Below, piece by piece: positions 16,868 through 23,547 of a stretch of DNA of 23,547 nucleotides. Location: contig JAIOPF010000158.1 of NCBI GenBank assembly GCA_021414045.1, positions 1-23,547 of the forward strand, in the 5' to 3' direction. The notes beneath the pieces were generated by a model that did no database searches, was not told where the DNA came from, and worked only from the letters and a program-made list of their open reading frames with translations. Both the position numbers and the translations under genes were made by a program. This DNA comes from Deltaproteobacteria bacterium. Its GTDB lineage: Bacteria; UBA10199; DSSB01. How positions within the stretch are numbered: the stretch's first letter is position 1; each line of letters opens with the position of its first letter.

Positions 16868-17830
16868 TCAAGCCTCGCCGGTCCATTGGGCCTGGGAGAG
16901 GGCTGGTTGATCTTGAGAACGCCAATTATCCACCGAGCTCGCGGCCCGGACGCAACCCAAGGTGCATTTGTCTTGGCAGGATTTATAGGTGTGGAATTCT
17001 CGCTTCAAATCCGCGAAAGTGTAATCCATCAGGTCTTTCCGAAAGGCGTCTCGCGTCTGCGAGCACCAACTCACCACGCCATTTTCGTCGACGTACAAAT
17101 ATCGGCTGCCGGCCCGGCACTTGAACGGGGCGCTGCCCTTTTGGATCATCTCGTAGCGGTAATCGGTGAATTCGGGGAAGCTCTTGGGTATCAGCTTCTT
17201 GATCTTCTCGAAAACGGAAAGCTGCTCGGCGTCGAGCTTCACCTGCCCGTCTTGGTCATGAATGATCAAGACACGCGGCTTGAAACCCATCTCCTTTGCG
17301 AACTGGATCACTTCATAGGTTTCATGGGCGGGACAAGACCCGATGACGCCAGAAACGACGACTTCGAATTTGGCAAAATCCTTCAAATACCCGAGGCGCT
17401 TGCGCAGGCTGTCCAAGACCTTGACCGTCACGTCGTTGGGCTTCACGCCGTCGATGGAAATTTGCATGGCCTGGAGGCCGGAATCATTCAGCGTCTCGAT
17501 CAATTCCTTCTTGAGGTAAAAGCCATTGGTGATCATCGAGGTATTGAGGAACTTCAAGTCGTGCCTGCAGTAACGGATGAGCTCGGGAAGATCGGGATGC
17601 ATGGTCGGCTCGCCGCCGGTGAGGTTGATCGAGTAGGCGCCCAATTCCTTGAGCTTGCGCGCCCTCGCCTTGAGTGCCTCCAGAGGTACCGGGTCGGATT
17701 TTTGGTCGAACTCGTTGCAATAGGTGCAGCTCAGGTTACAACGGCGAATCACCACCAATTGGGTGAACCAGGGGGAATATCGGATTCTTTGCAGCGGATT
17801 GACCATGGCGAATGAGGGCTTGGTTAGCAT
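16868..17830 (-). CDS. Radical SAM protein with C-terminal Cys cluster
   Basis: 320 residues. The [4Fe-4S]-SAM motif is CNLSCTYC (Cys31, Cys35, Cys38), followed by the SAM-contact motif TGGEPT (71-76) and a TIM-barrel-like run with TNGFYLKKELIETL and ISIDG. The C-terminal part has Cys238, Cys256, Cys285, Cys289 and Cys293 (CxxxCxxxC at the end). This is a SPASM/twitch-like arrangement that probably binds at least one auxiliary Fe-S cluster. Substrate cannot be named; such enzymes modify peptides, sugars or lipids. It sits between the nucleotidyltransferase (28-nt gap) and the carbamoyltransferase. The ATG at 17830 is 4 nt from the foot of a hairpin, so the in-frame ATG at residue 9 is an alternative; neither has a good Shine-Dalgarno. 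Confidence 0.9.
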   Translation of the reverse strand: MLTKPSFAMVNPLQRIRYSPWFTQLVVIRRCNLSCTYCNEFDQKSDPVPLEALKARARKLKELGAYSINLTGGEPTMHPDLPELIRYCRHDLKFLNTSMITNGFYLKKELIETLNDSGLQAMQISIDGVKPNDVTVKVLDSLRKRLGYLKDFAKFEVVVSGVIGSCPAHETYEVIQFAKEMGFKPRVLIIHDQDGQVKLDAEQLSVFEKIKKLIPKSFPEFTDYRYEMIQKGSAPFKCRAGSRYLYVDENGVVSWCSQTRDAFRKDLMDYTFADLKREFHTYKSCQDKCTLGCVRAASSVDNWRSQDQPALSQAQWTGEA

Positions 17831-17834
17831 TCAG

Positions 17835-17856
17835 AACCGGGGCTGTAAACCCGGTT
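17835..17856 (-). promoter_or_regulatory. Hairpin in the gap before the radical SAM gene
   Basis: AACCGGG-TTTACAGC-CCCGGTT on the minus strand, a 7-bp perfect stem filling most of the 28-nt gap after the nucleotidyltransferase stop. No T tract follows, so it is not a normal terminator. It could occlude the radical SAM start or protect or process the message. Confidence 0.5.
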
Positions 17857-17858
17857 TC

Positions 17859-18620
17859 TTAGCTCAACTGGCGGAAATATTCGGCGTTCTCTTCGGCTTC
17901 CAGGGCGTTCAAGGCGTCTTCGGCCTTGGCCAAGTCCTCGCGGGTGTCGACTTCGTGCCAAATATTCTTGTCGAAAGGAACGACATGAATGGCCTCGCCC
18001 TGGGAGGCCAAGAGCGGAAGGACGTTTTCAACGACGGCCTTGTCGCCGCGAATCTGGGCGGTTTCGGCCAAGGCCTCACGGTACATTTCGGCTTTGTCGT
18101 GGGAAAGGTAGGTCAAACCGACATAACCCGCATCGTAGGTATCGAGAGTTTTGGACATGTCGACCACGTGCTTGTCGTCGTTGAGCAAGACCTTCATCTC
18201 GTCCTCGGCAAGGGCCCGCAGAAAATCGCAGAAGATGGTCGGCGTCTCCCTCTCTTGCAAGATGAAGGACCAAGTCTTTTCCGTGAAAACATGGTCGACG
18301 TTGCAGATCAGAAAGGACGAACTGAGATAGGGAAGCGCCGCTTCCATCGTGTAAAGATTCCCGAGGGTGAAGCGGCGATTTTCGACCAGTCGCAAACGGT
18401 CGCCGAATAAGCTGTAGTTTTCGTCGAGGTGGCGTTCGAGATTGCCGAATTCGAAGCCGCCCACCACGATCACCTCTTCCACGCGCTTGTTCGCGAGGAG
18501 CCTGGGCAGCGTGTAGTCGATCAGAGGCTTGCCGTTGAGGCGAATCAAGGCCTTGGGCAAGGCTCGCGTTAAATGTCCGAGCCGAAGGCCCATGCCAGCG
18601 GCGAGCAGAACTACTTGCAT
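17859..18620 (-). CDS. MobA-like NTP transferase (sugar- or alcohol-phosphate cytidylyltransferase type)
   Basis: 253 residues with a nucleotidyltransferase Rossmann fold. The N-terminal signature VVLLAAGMGLRLGHLTRALPK binds NTP; LNGKPLIDYTL follows, a metal-binding Asp is in ICNVDHVF (about 110) and the terminal block is WHEVDTREDLAKAEDAL. This layout matches small cytidylyltransferases such as those for phosphocholine or inositol-1-phosphate. Next to a CDP-alcohol phosphatidyltransferase it most likely makes the CDP-activated alcohol that enzyme uses; Archaeoglobus has the two fused as an inositol-phosphate cytidylyltransferase/DIPP synthase. The ATG overlaps the end of the HAD gene by 10 nt and has a GGGGG run upstream. 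CTP and the particular alcohol phosphate are inferred. Confidence 0.87.
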   Translation of the reverse strand: MQVVLLAAGMGLRLGHLTRALPKALIRLNGKPLIDYTLPRLLANKRVEEVIVVGGFEFGNLERHLDENYSLFGDRLRLVENRRFTLGNLYTMEAALPYLSSSFLICNVDHVFTEKTWSFILQERETPTIFCDFLRALAEDEMKVLLNDDKHVVDMSKTLDTYDAGYVGLTYLSHDKAEMYREALAETAQIRGDKAVVENVLPLLASQGEAIHVVPFDKNIWHEVDTREDLAKAEDALNALEAEENAEYFRQLS

Positions 18621-19264
18621 AAAACCCCCATCAATTGGTCCAGTCCATGGACCGTCCTCGCCCTCGGATGCACTTCGAGAAAATGGCGCTCCTCGAAGGT
18701 CCCCAGGCGTCCGACGAAATCGACACCGAAGTCGAGCGCTTGGCGGGCGTCGTGCAAAGAATCGCCCACGAAAAGCAGGTCGGACGTTTCGAGGTCGAAG
18801 TGATGCAAAACCTTTTCGAAATGGGCCTTCCCCTTCGAGAAGCCCTGTTTGAATCCCAAGACCAGGTCGAAGCGGGCCTCGGGACGACGGTCGAGATATT
18901 CTTCGACCAATTCTTGCCCGTTATTGGACGAAATGACGGCACGCACCCCGCGCTCTTGGAGATCGGCGATGGCGCCGGGAACTTCGTCGAAAAAAGGTCG
19001 GCCAAAATAATCTTCTTTCTTTCGGACCTCAAAGGCGTCAGCCACTTGGGCGTTGCGACCGTCTTTTGGGAACAACGACTCGAGCTGCTGAAAGAAAGGC
19101 AAGCCCGAGGTGCGAAGGTAATCCTCACGAGCCCGCACAGGCTTGACACCGTAAGTCTCCGCGATCAGTTCACCCGCCAAATCGGCGAAGGCACCCATCG
19201 AATCGACCAGGGTACCGTCGAAATCGAAGACGCAAACCTTTTTTTGGGGATGGCCATCGGACAT
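18611..19264 (-). CDS. HAD-superfamily hydrolase (probable phosphatase)
   Basis: 217 residues with all HAD motifs: motif I VFDFDGTLVDS (Asp14/Asp16), motif II AVISSNNG, a conserved Lys in KQGFSKGKAHF, and motif IV FVGDSLHDARQALDFG. The helical cap between motifs I and II is of the phosphoglycolate-phosphatase-like C1 type. It starts 1 nt after the phosphatidyltransferase stop (TGA-T-ATG) and overlaps the nucleotidyltransferase gene. In this setting it may remove phosphate from a phosphorylated intermediate, as in di-myo-inositol phosphate or phosphatidylinositol-phosphate pathways, but the substrate is not visible in the sequence. Confidence 0.88.
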   Translation of the reverse strand: MSDGHPQKKVCVFDFDGTLVDSMGAFADLAGELIAETYGVKPVRAREDYLRTSGLPFFQQLESLFPKDGRNAQVADAFEVRKKEDYFGRPFFDEVPGAIADLQERGVRAVISSNNGQELVEEYLDRRPEARFDLVLGFKQGFSKGKAHFEKVLHHFDLETSDLLFVGDSLHDARQALDFGVDFVGRLGTFEERHFLEVHPRARTVHGLDQLMGVLCK

Positions 19265-19265
19265 A

Positions 19266-20090
19266 TCAGGAAGACACCCCCGTGGCCTCCTCGTTCACCA
19301 CCTTCGCCTCCATCGCCTTGGCGGAGCGACGGTTCTTGAGGGTGATCACGGAAAGGATGACGGCCACCGCGCTAGTCCCCAAGGCGGAAAAGAAAACGAT
19401 GGCCTGAGGCAAATTGACGAGGGCCAGGAAGAAAAACAGAAAAGCGAAGAAATCCTTTTTCACCAGGAATTTCCCGTAATGCAGGGCCTTGGCGACCAGC
19501 GGATTTTGCTTTTTAGCCTGGGAGGTCACCACCTCTTTTTCGTAGGTGACCAAGGAAGCGGAAGAGCCCTTTTGCTGAATCAAATAATTGATCATGATGC
19601 TCAGCAGCACCGCGAAGGAAAGCAGGGAAACCTTGGCGAGATGGAGGATCCAGACGGCGTGCGTCTCATGATAGAGGCCGAAGGTGACGCCGGTGATGAA
19701 GGCGACGAAAGAGAGGTTATCACCCACCGTGTCAAACCAGGCGCCAAAGCGCGTCGCCTTCTGGTTGAGCTTCGCGACCTCCCCGTCGCAACCGTCGATG
19801 ATGGAAACCGCCTGAAAAAGAAAACCGGCCGCAAGCAAGCTGGGATAGCCTCCGAAGGCCGCGATGACTCCCGCGGCAATGCCTAGGAGAAGGTTGAAGA
19901 AAGTGATGTGGTTGGGGGCGATGTTCGCCCGGGCCAGAAGGATGCTGATCGGGAGGGAGACGCGTTTATTGACGTTCCGAGCGATCCAGGCCTCGGTATT
20001 CTCGAGGATCTTTTGGGAACAATCCTGCTCGGAGGGGCTGAGTCTCATCAGATTCAAGGGGAATCCCAGTTGGCTCATAAAAATCTTCAT
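19266..20090 (-). CDS. CDP-alcohol phosphatidyltransferase family membrane enzyme
   Basis: Integral membrane enzyme that joins a CDP-activated group to an alcohol, releasing CMP. The catalytic signature DGCDGEVAK...FGAWFDTVGD fits DxxDGxxA(R/K)x8GxxxDxxxD, with the usual Arg replaced by Lys. The DGCDGE form recalls the DIPP synthase group. An amphipathic start leads to LARANIAPNHITFFNLLLG, and several membrane helices follow, with a hydrophilic loop (KGSSASLVTYEKEVVTSQAK) before the last pair. The ATG at 20090 is preferred (274 aa; GGGAG upstream, though 11 nt away). A GTG at 20156 would give 296 aa and is also downstream of the promoter. It is the first gene of the eight-gene run. Confidence 0.88.
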   Translation of the reverse strand: MKIFMSQLGFPLNLMRLSPSEQDCSQKILENTEAWIARNVNKRVSLPISILLARANIAPNHITFFNLLLGIAAGVIAAFGGYPSLLAAGFLFQAVSIIDGCDGEVAKLNQKATRFGAWFDTVGDNLSFVAFITGVTFGLYHETHAVWILHLAKVSLLSFAVLLSIMINYLIQQKGSSASLVTYEKEVVTSQAKKQNPLVAKALHYGKFLVKKDFFAFLFFFLALVNLPQAIVFFSALGTSAVAVILSVITLKNRRSAKAMEAKVVNEEATGVSS

Positions 20091-20194
20091 CCTATAAGAT
20101 ACTCCCGTCGGCTCGATTTCGATGCTCAAGCATCGAAAAATCTTCAGGCCCTCCACAGCCGAAAAAACAGCGAGATTTCGAAGATTATCGGGCG

Positions 20195-20224
20195 GTTATA
20201 AGGTTTTTGACAAGTAGGTGTCAA
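20195..20224 (-). promoter_or_regulatory. Promoter of the phosphatidyltransferase-to-SGNH operon
   Basis: Minus strand: -35 TTGACA (20224-20219), 18-nt spacer, -10 TATAAC (20200-20195); start near 20188. The same hexamers, TTGACA and TATAAC, occur at the pyr promoter in this window (spacer 16). It is the only good promoter I see for the minus-strand genes down to 13224. Confidence 0.75.
20207..20224. promoter_or_regulatory. Inverted repeat TTGACA-N6-TGTCAA over the -35 element
   Basis: A perfect 6-bp inverted repeat with 6-nt spacing; one half is the -35 of the minus-strand promoter. The plus-strand TTGACA has no -10 at 16-18 nt, so the symmetry may reflect a dimeric repressor site instead of back-to-back promoters. 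It could also be chance. Confidence 0.45.
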
Positions 20225-20278
20225 CGGCAAACTCCCGTCACAAAAAGCATTTTTGGCTATCCACCCCGGTTGGACTAG

Positions 20279-20284
20279 TATAAA
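20279..20284 (+). promoter_or_regulatory. Possible -10 element for the flippase gene
   Basis: TATAAA on the plus strand, 20 nt before the chosen ATG. No good -35 sits at 16-18 nt (TTGGCT lies 20 nt upstream). If used, the 5' leader would be very short and the TTG start at 20253 would be excluded. Confidence 0.35.
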
Positions 20285-20303
20285 AAGATTGGCCATTAAC
20301 CTC

Positions 20304-21326
20304 ATGAATTCATTGAAATCCCTCCAATTTCGACGCTTCCTTCGGCAGTTTTTTTTCCTGTTGGGATTGGCCTTCTTCGTTTACCTCGTTATCAAGCTTA
20401 AACCCTTGGTATTATTAGAATATTTAAAGACGGTCGGATGGAACTTCCTTTGGATCCTCGCCGTGAGTTCCGTCTGGATCGTCGCCTACTCCCTGGCCTG
20501 GGAGATTTTTCTCAAAAATTTAAGTAAGCGTGTGAATTTATGGGATATTTTTAAAATCAAAACTTCGGGTGAGGCGATCAACACCATCACCCCCCTAGGC
20601 TGGGGTGGCGGCGATCCCGCCCGCATTTTGATGCTCAAAGATCATATCCCCGTGAATGAGGGGACGGCCTCCGTCGTGGTGGACCGCACCCTGAACAATT
20701 TGGCCATTGCCTTGTTTATGCTGATCGGAGTCCTCGTCACTTTTATCCGCTTTACCCTTCCGCCGGTTCTCAAGGTAGGGCTTCCGGTCACTCTCTTCAT
20801 CATCGTGGGGGTATCCGCTTTCCTTTATTACCGTTCCCATGAAGGCCTGTTCTTGTTTTTCCTCGACCTGCTCAAGAAGCTTAGGATCAAAAAGGAATTC
20901 TCCGAAAAGACCCTGAAAAACGTCCAAGAGATCGACGGGCACATCTCCCGATTCTATAAAATGAACCGCAAGGGCTTTGCGATGGCCTTCACCCTTCATT
21001 TCATCGGAAGGCTCTGCGGAGTCGCGGAGATCTACTTGGCGGCGCGATTTCTCGGGCATCCTTTTTCGATGATCGACAGTTATCTCTTGGCCTCCATGAC
21101 CGTGATCATTAACATGATTTTCGTCTTTGTTCCCGGCGCCCTGGGGGTCATGGAAGGCGCCTTTGCGGGGATTTTCGCCCTGTTGCACCTGGATCCCGCC
21201 GTCGGCACCTCGATCCAGATCGTCCGCCGAACCCGGATGCTGTTTTGGACGGCCATCGGTTTCGTGTTTATGGCGCAAATGAAAAGCCCCGAGACGGACA
21301 AACCGAATCCCGCCCCGGCGCCGTAA
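20304..21326 (+). CDS. Flippase-like membrane protein (lysylphosphatidylglycerol synthase TM-region family)
   Basis: 340 residues with about eight membrane helices and no soluble synthetase domain, typical of the stand-alone LPG_synthase_TM/UPF0104 family, proposed to move lipids or lipid-linked sugars across the membrane. Recognisable pieces are LRQFFFLLGLAFFVYLVIKL (first helix), the conserved loop NTITPLGWGGGDPARILML, SVVVDRTLNN, and near the end FVFVPGALGVMEGAFAGIF. The PGALGVMEG motif is the family hallmark. The ATG at 20304 is chosen because a -10-like TATAAA lies 20 nt upstream; a TTG at 20253 would add 17 residues. It is divergent from the phosphatidyltransferase operon and so may export its product. 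The C-terminus is a short Pro-rich tail. Confidence 0.87.
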   Translation: MNSLKSLQFRRFLRQFFFLLGLAFFVYLVIKLKPLVLLEYLKTVGWNFLWILAVSSVWIVAYSLAWEIFLKNLSKRVNLWDIFKIKTSGEAINTITPLGWGGGDPARILMLKDHIPVNEGTASVVVDRTLNNLAIALFMLIGVLVTFIRFTLPPVLKVGLPVTLFIIVGVSAFLYYRSHEGLFLFFLDLLKKLRIKKEFSEKTLKNVQEIDGHISRFYKMNRKGFAMAFTLHFIGRLCGVAEIYLAARFLGHPFSMIDSYLLASMTVIINMIFVFVPGALGVMEGAFAGIFALLHLDPAVGTSIQIVRRTRMLFWTAIGFVFMAQMKSPETDKPNPAPAP

Positions 21327-21409
21327 TGCAAAAGACGTGAAATTGCGTGGGAGCCGCCGAAAAAACCCTTGATAAAACGCCTAATTTCTTGGCATGAAAA
21401 AAGGAATTC

Positions 21410-23547
21410 ATGAATAAAACTGATGTCTTCCACGAAGTCTTGCTTCCGAGAGCTCCACAGGTACCACCTTTGAAAATTCGCCTTCTCAAAATATTCTTCT
21501 TTTTCTCCCTATTAGCCGCCGCCGTTATTCTTTATCCCAAGTTTAAAGAATTCCGCGAACAGGGAGGCGGCAACACTCCCGTCGTGCTCGCCACCGCTCC
21601 CTCGGCGCAAGAGAGCAATTTCGCCAAGGCCGAGGTCTTCCGTCAGACCCTTCGCTACATGGTGAAAAATTATTACGACACCGATGCCTTGGGCCCGAAG
21701 AATCTCTTGAAGGAATCCCTGCTCGCTCTGTCGAGAAGCGTGCCGGAGATCCTGGTTCTATTTCCCGAGGGCGGTGGATCCCTCACGATCGAGGTCGAGG
21801 GCAAAAAGAAGAACTTCAACCTGCCTAACATGAAGACCGCCGAAGACATGCTCCCCGTGCTGCAAGACGTCTTCGCCTTCATCGAGGCGAATTACCACGG
21901 CGAGATCAAATTCGACGATATGCAGTACGCCGCGGTCAACGGCATGCTGGACTCCCTCGATCCGCATAGCGCCCTTCTCCCGCCGAAGATTTTCACCGAG
22001 TTCAAGACCCAAACCGAGGGAGAATTCGGCGGCATCGGCATCGTGATCGGCCTAAAAGAAGGCGAGCTCACCGTCATCGCCCCGCTCCCGAACACCCCCG
22101 CGGCGAAGGCCGGCTTGAAGCCCAAGGACAAGATCGTCAAGATCGGCGAGGAAGCCTCCATCAATATGGACCTCACCGAAGCGGTGGAACGACTTCGCGG
22201 CAAAGTCGGCACCAGCGTGACCATCACGGTCACCCGGGACGGCGCCGAAGCTCCCCTCGACTTCACGCTGACGCGCGCGAACATCAAGATCGAATCCGTG
22301 CAATCCAAGCTGGTGACGGGTCCCGAGGGCGACATCGGCATCCTGCGCGTGAAGAGCTTCCAGGAAGAAACCGCCCGCGAAATGAACCGCCACCTCAAGG
22401 AGATGCGGGACAAGAGCAAGAATTTCAAGGGCGTCATCCTCGACCTGCGCAACAACCCCGGAGGGCTGCTCAACCAAGCCATCGACATCTCGGATAAATT
22501 CCTGGCCAAGGGCACCATCGTCCTGACGGTGGGCGCCAACAACCAAATCCTCGAGGCCGACGAAGCCACCCAAGGCGACACCGAACCCGACTATCCCGTC
22601 GTCGTCATCGTCAACGACGGGTCGGCCTCCGCCTCCGAAATCGTCTCCGGCGCCCTCAAGAACAACGACCGCGCCGTCGTCATCGGCAGCCAAACCTTCG
22701 GCAAGGGCAGCGTTCAATCCGTTTACTCGCTGAAAGACGGCTCCGCCCTCAAATTAACGGTGGCCCAATACCTCACTCCCGGCAACGAATCGATACAGTC
22801 GGTGGGCATTACGCCCGACATCCAGCTGGTTCCCGAGAGCATCGGCAAGGACAAAGTCGACTTGATTGAGAGCCAGACCTTCGGCGAAAAAGATCTCGAG
22901 AAGCATCTCGAAAGCAAGTTCAAGCACAGCGGCAAACCCACCTACACGGTCGGATTCTACCAGGCCAAAAAAGGCGACAAGGGAGATAAAGACGAGCCAG
23001 ACGAGGATCGATCCAATTACTCCAATGACATCGAAGAAGACTTCCAGATCCAATTTGCCGAGCAAATGCTGCGCAAGGTGGAGTCCAGCGACCGCAAGAA
23101 GATGCTCGACCAGGTGAAAGATTTGGTCGCCAGCGCCGGCACCCAAGAAGACAAGAAAATCCAAGATGCCTTGGCCGGCATCGGAATCGATTGGTCGACA
23201 GGCCCCGCCACCGGAAAACCCCAGGCCGCGGTGACTTTCAACATTCACTCCACGGCGGGACAGGTCTTGAAGGCCGGTGAAGAAGTGAAGCTCGAGCTGC
23301 AGGTCCACAACGTCGGAGACGCGCCCTTCCAACAGCTCATCGCCTCCACCGAAAGCGAAAACTTCCTGCTCAAAAATCGGGAATTCATCTTCGGCAAGAT
23401 CAACCCGGGCGAAACGAAATCCTGGTCGGTGCCGATCAAGATTCCCGCGGCCTCCTTGCGCCGCGAGGACAAGGTTCTCTTCGTCTTCCGCGAGGGCAAC
23501 GGCAACCTTCCCGAAAAATTCCAAAGCATGGTGGTGACTGAACCGCA
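21410..23547 (+). CDS. Membrane-anchored S41 (C-terminal processing) peptidase, MXAN_5808-like, cut by window edge
   Basis: At least 712 residues, open to the window end. The ATG at 21410 has AAGGA 4 nt upstream. One membrane anchor (about 25-42) places the rest in the periplasm. A helical region (about 75-195) ends in YAAVNGMLDSLDPHSALLPP. The PDZ domain follows (GGIGIVIGLKEGELTVIAPL to about 285), then the protease core. The catalytic pair is Ser407 in NDGSASASEIVSGAL and Lys432 in FGKGSVQ, 25 residues apart as in E. coli Prc. After YLTPGNESIQSVGITPDI comes a long tail: a charged acidic linker (GDKGDKDEPDEDRSNYSND), a helical part, and an Ig-like domain (VKLELQVHNVGDAPFQQ). That layout resembles the myxobacterial MXAN_5808 family. 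Its targets are unknown. Confidence 0.92.
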   Translation, partial: MNKTDVFHEVLLPRAPQVPPLKIRLLKIFFFFSLLAAAVILYPKFKEFREQGGGNTPVVLATAPSAQESNFAKAEVFRQTLRYMVKNYYDTDALGPKNLLKESLLALSRSVPEILVLFPEGGGSLTIEVEGKKKNFNLPNMKTAEDMLPVLQDVFAFIEANYHGEIKFDDMQYAAVNGMLDSLDPHSALLPPKIFTEFKTQTEGEFGGIGIVIGLKEGELTVIAPLPNTPAAKAGLKPKDKIVKIGEEASINMDLTEAVERLRGKVGTSVTITVTRDGAEAPLDFTLTRANIKIESVQSKLVTGPEGDIGILRVKSFQEETAREMNRHLKEMRDKSKNFKGVILDLRNNPGGLLNQAIDISDKFLAKGTIVLTVGANNQILEADEATQGDTEPDYPVVVIVNDGSASASEIVSGALKNNDRAVVIGSQTFGKGSVQSVYSLKDGSALKLTVAQYLTPGNESIQSVGITPDIQLVPESIGKDKVDLIESQTFGEKDLEKHLESKFKHSGKPTYTVGFYQAKKGDKGDKDEPDEDRSNYSNDIEEDFQIQFAEQMLRKVESSDRKKMLDQVKDLVASAGTQEDKKIQDALAGIGIDWSTGPATGKPQAAVTFNIHSTAGQVLKAGEEVKLELQVHNVGDAPFQQLIASTESENFLLKNREFIFGKINPGETKSWSVPIKIPAASLRREDKVLFVFREGNGNLPEKFQSMVVTEP

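Noticed and set aside
15898..17124. 408-codon plus-strand open frame across the carbamoyltransferase and radical SAM genes
   Set aside because: Antisense to two well-supported genes and spanning their junction; no family resemblance.
21394..21417. Seven-codon ORF overlapping the S41 peptidase start
   Set aside because: It has no ribosome-binding site of its own; the purine run is better explained as the Shine-Dalgarno of the peptidase ATG.

Overview
The window looks like part of a GC-rich, Gram-negative chromosome, most likely from a deltaproteobacterium in the broad old sense (Myxococcota, Bdellovibrionota, Desulfobacterota or an uncultured relative). The clues are a type II secretion GspC/GspD pair, exported proteins and a lipoprotein with ordinary signal peptides, a pyrR-pyrB-pyrC-carA-carB operon of the kind seen in Geobacter-like genomes, and a C-terminal-processing (S41) peptidase with a long extra C-terminal part like those of myxobacteria. 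The lineage is an inference from gene content. There is no phage, IS element or CRISPR array.

Layout. 1-2357 (minus): gspC followed by the start of gspD, cut by the window edge inside the secretin N domains. 2547-9966 (minus): a compact pyrimidine operon, pyrR-pyrB-pyrC-carA-carB, with junctions of 12 nt or less. It is read from a near-consensus sigma-70 promoter and a leader that holds a terminator and a small ribosome-binding-site-led ORF running into that terminator. 9983-10537 (minus): a small secreted beta-sandwich-type protein downstream of tRNA-Thr(CGU). 10663-12805 (plus): mazG, then an unrecognised membrane protein/lipoprotein pair. 12816-13154: tRNA-Leu(CAA) with its terminator, and two copies of a structured repeat of about 84 bp.

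13224-20224 (minus) is the most interesting part: one head-to-tail run of eight genes from a good promoter. They encode a CDP-alcohol phosphatidyltransferase, a HAD phosphatase, a sugar/alcohol-phosphate nucleotidyltransferase, a radical SAM enzyme, a NodU/CmcH-type O-carbamoyltransferase, an SxtJ-like membrane protein, a 50-residue DUF5989 (SxtK-like) membrane peptide and a membrane-anchored SGNH hydrolase. A flippase-like (lysylphosphatidylglycerol-synthase-type) membrane protein is transcribed divergently from the same intergenic region. Read together, these genes suggest synthesis, carbamoylation and export or trimming of a phosphodiester-linked lipid or surface glycan; the product is unknown.

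21410-23547 (plus): a membrane-anchored S41 peptidase with PDZ domain and Ser-Lys dyad, running off the window.
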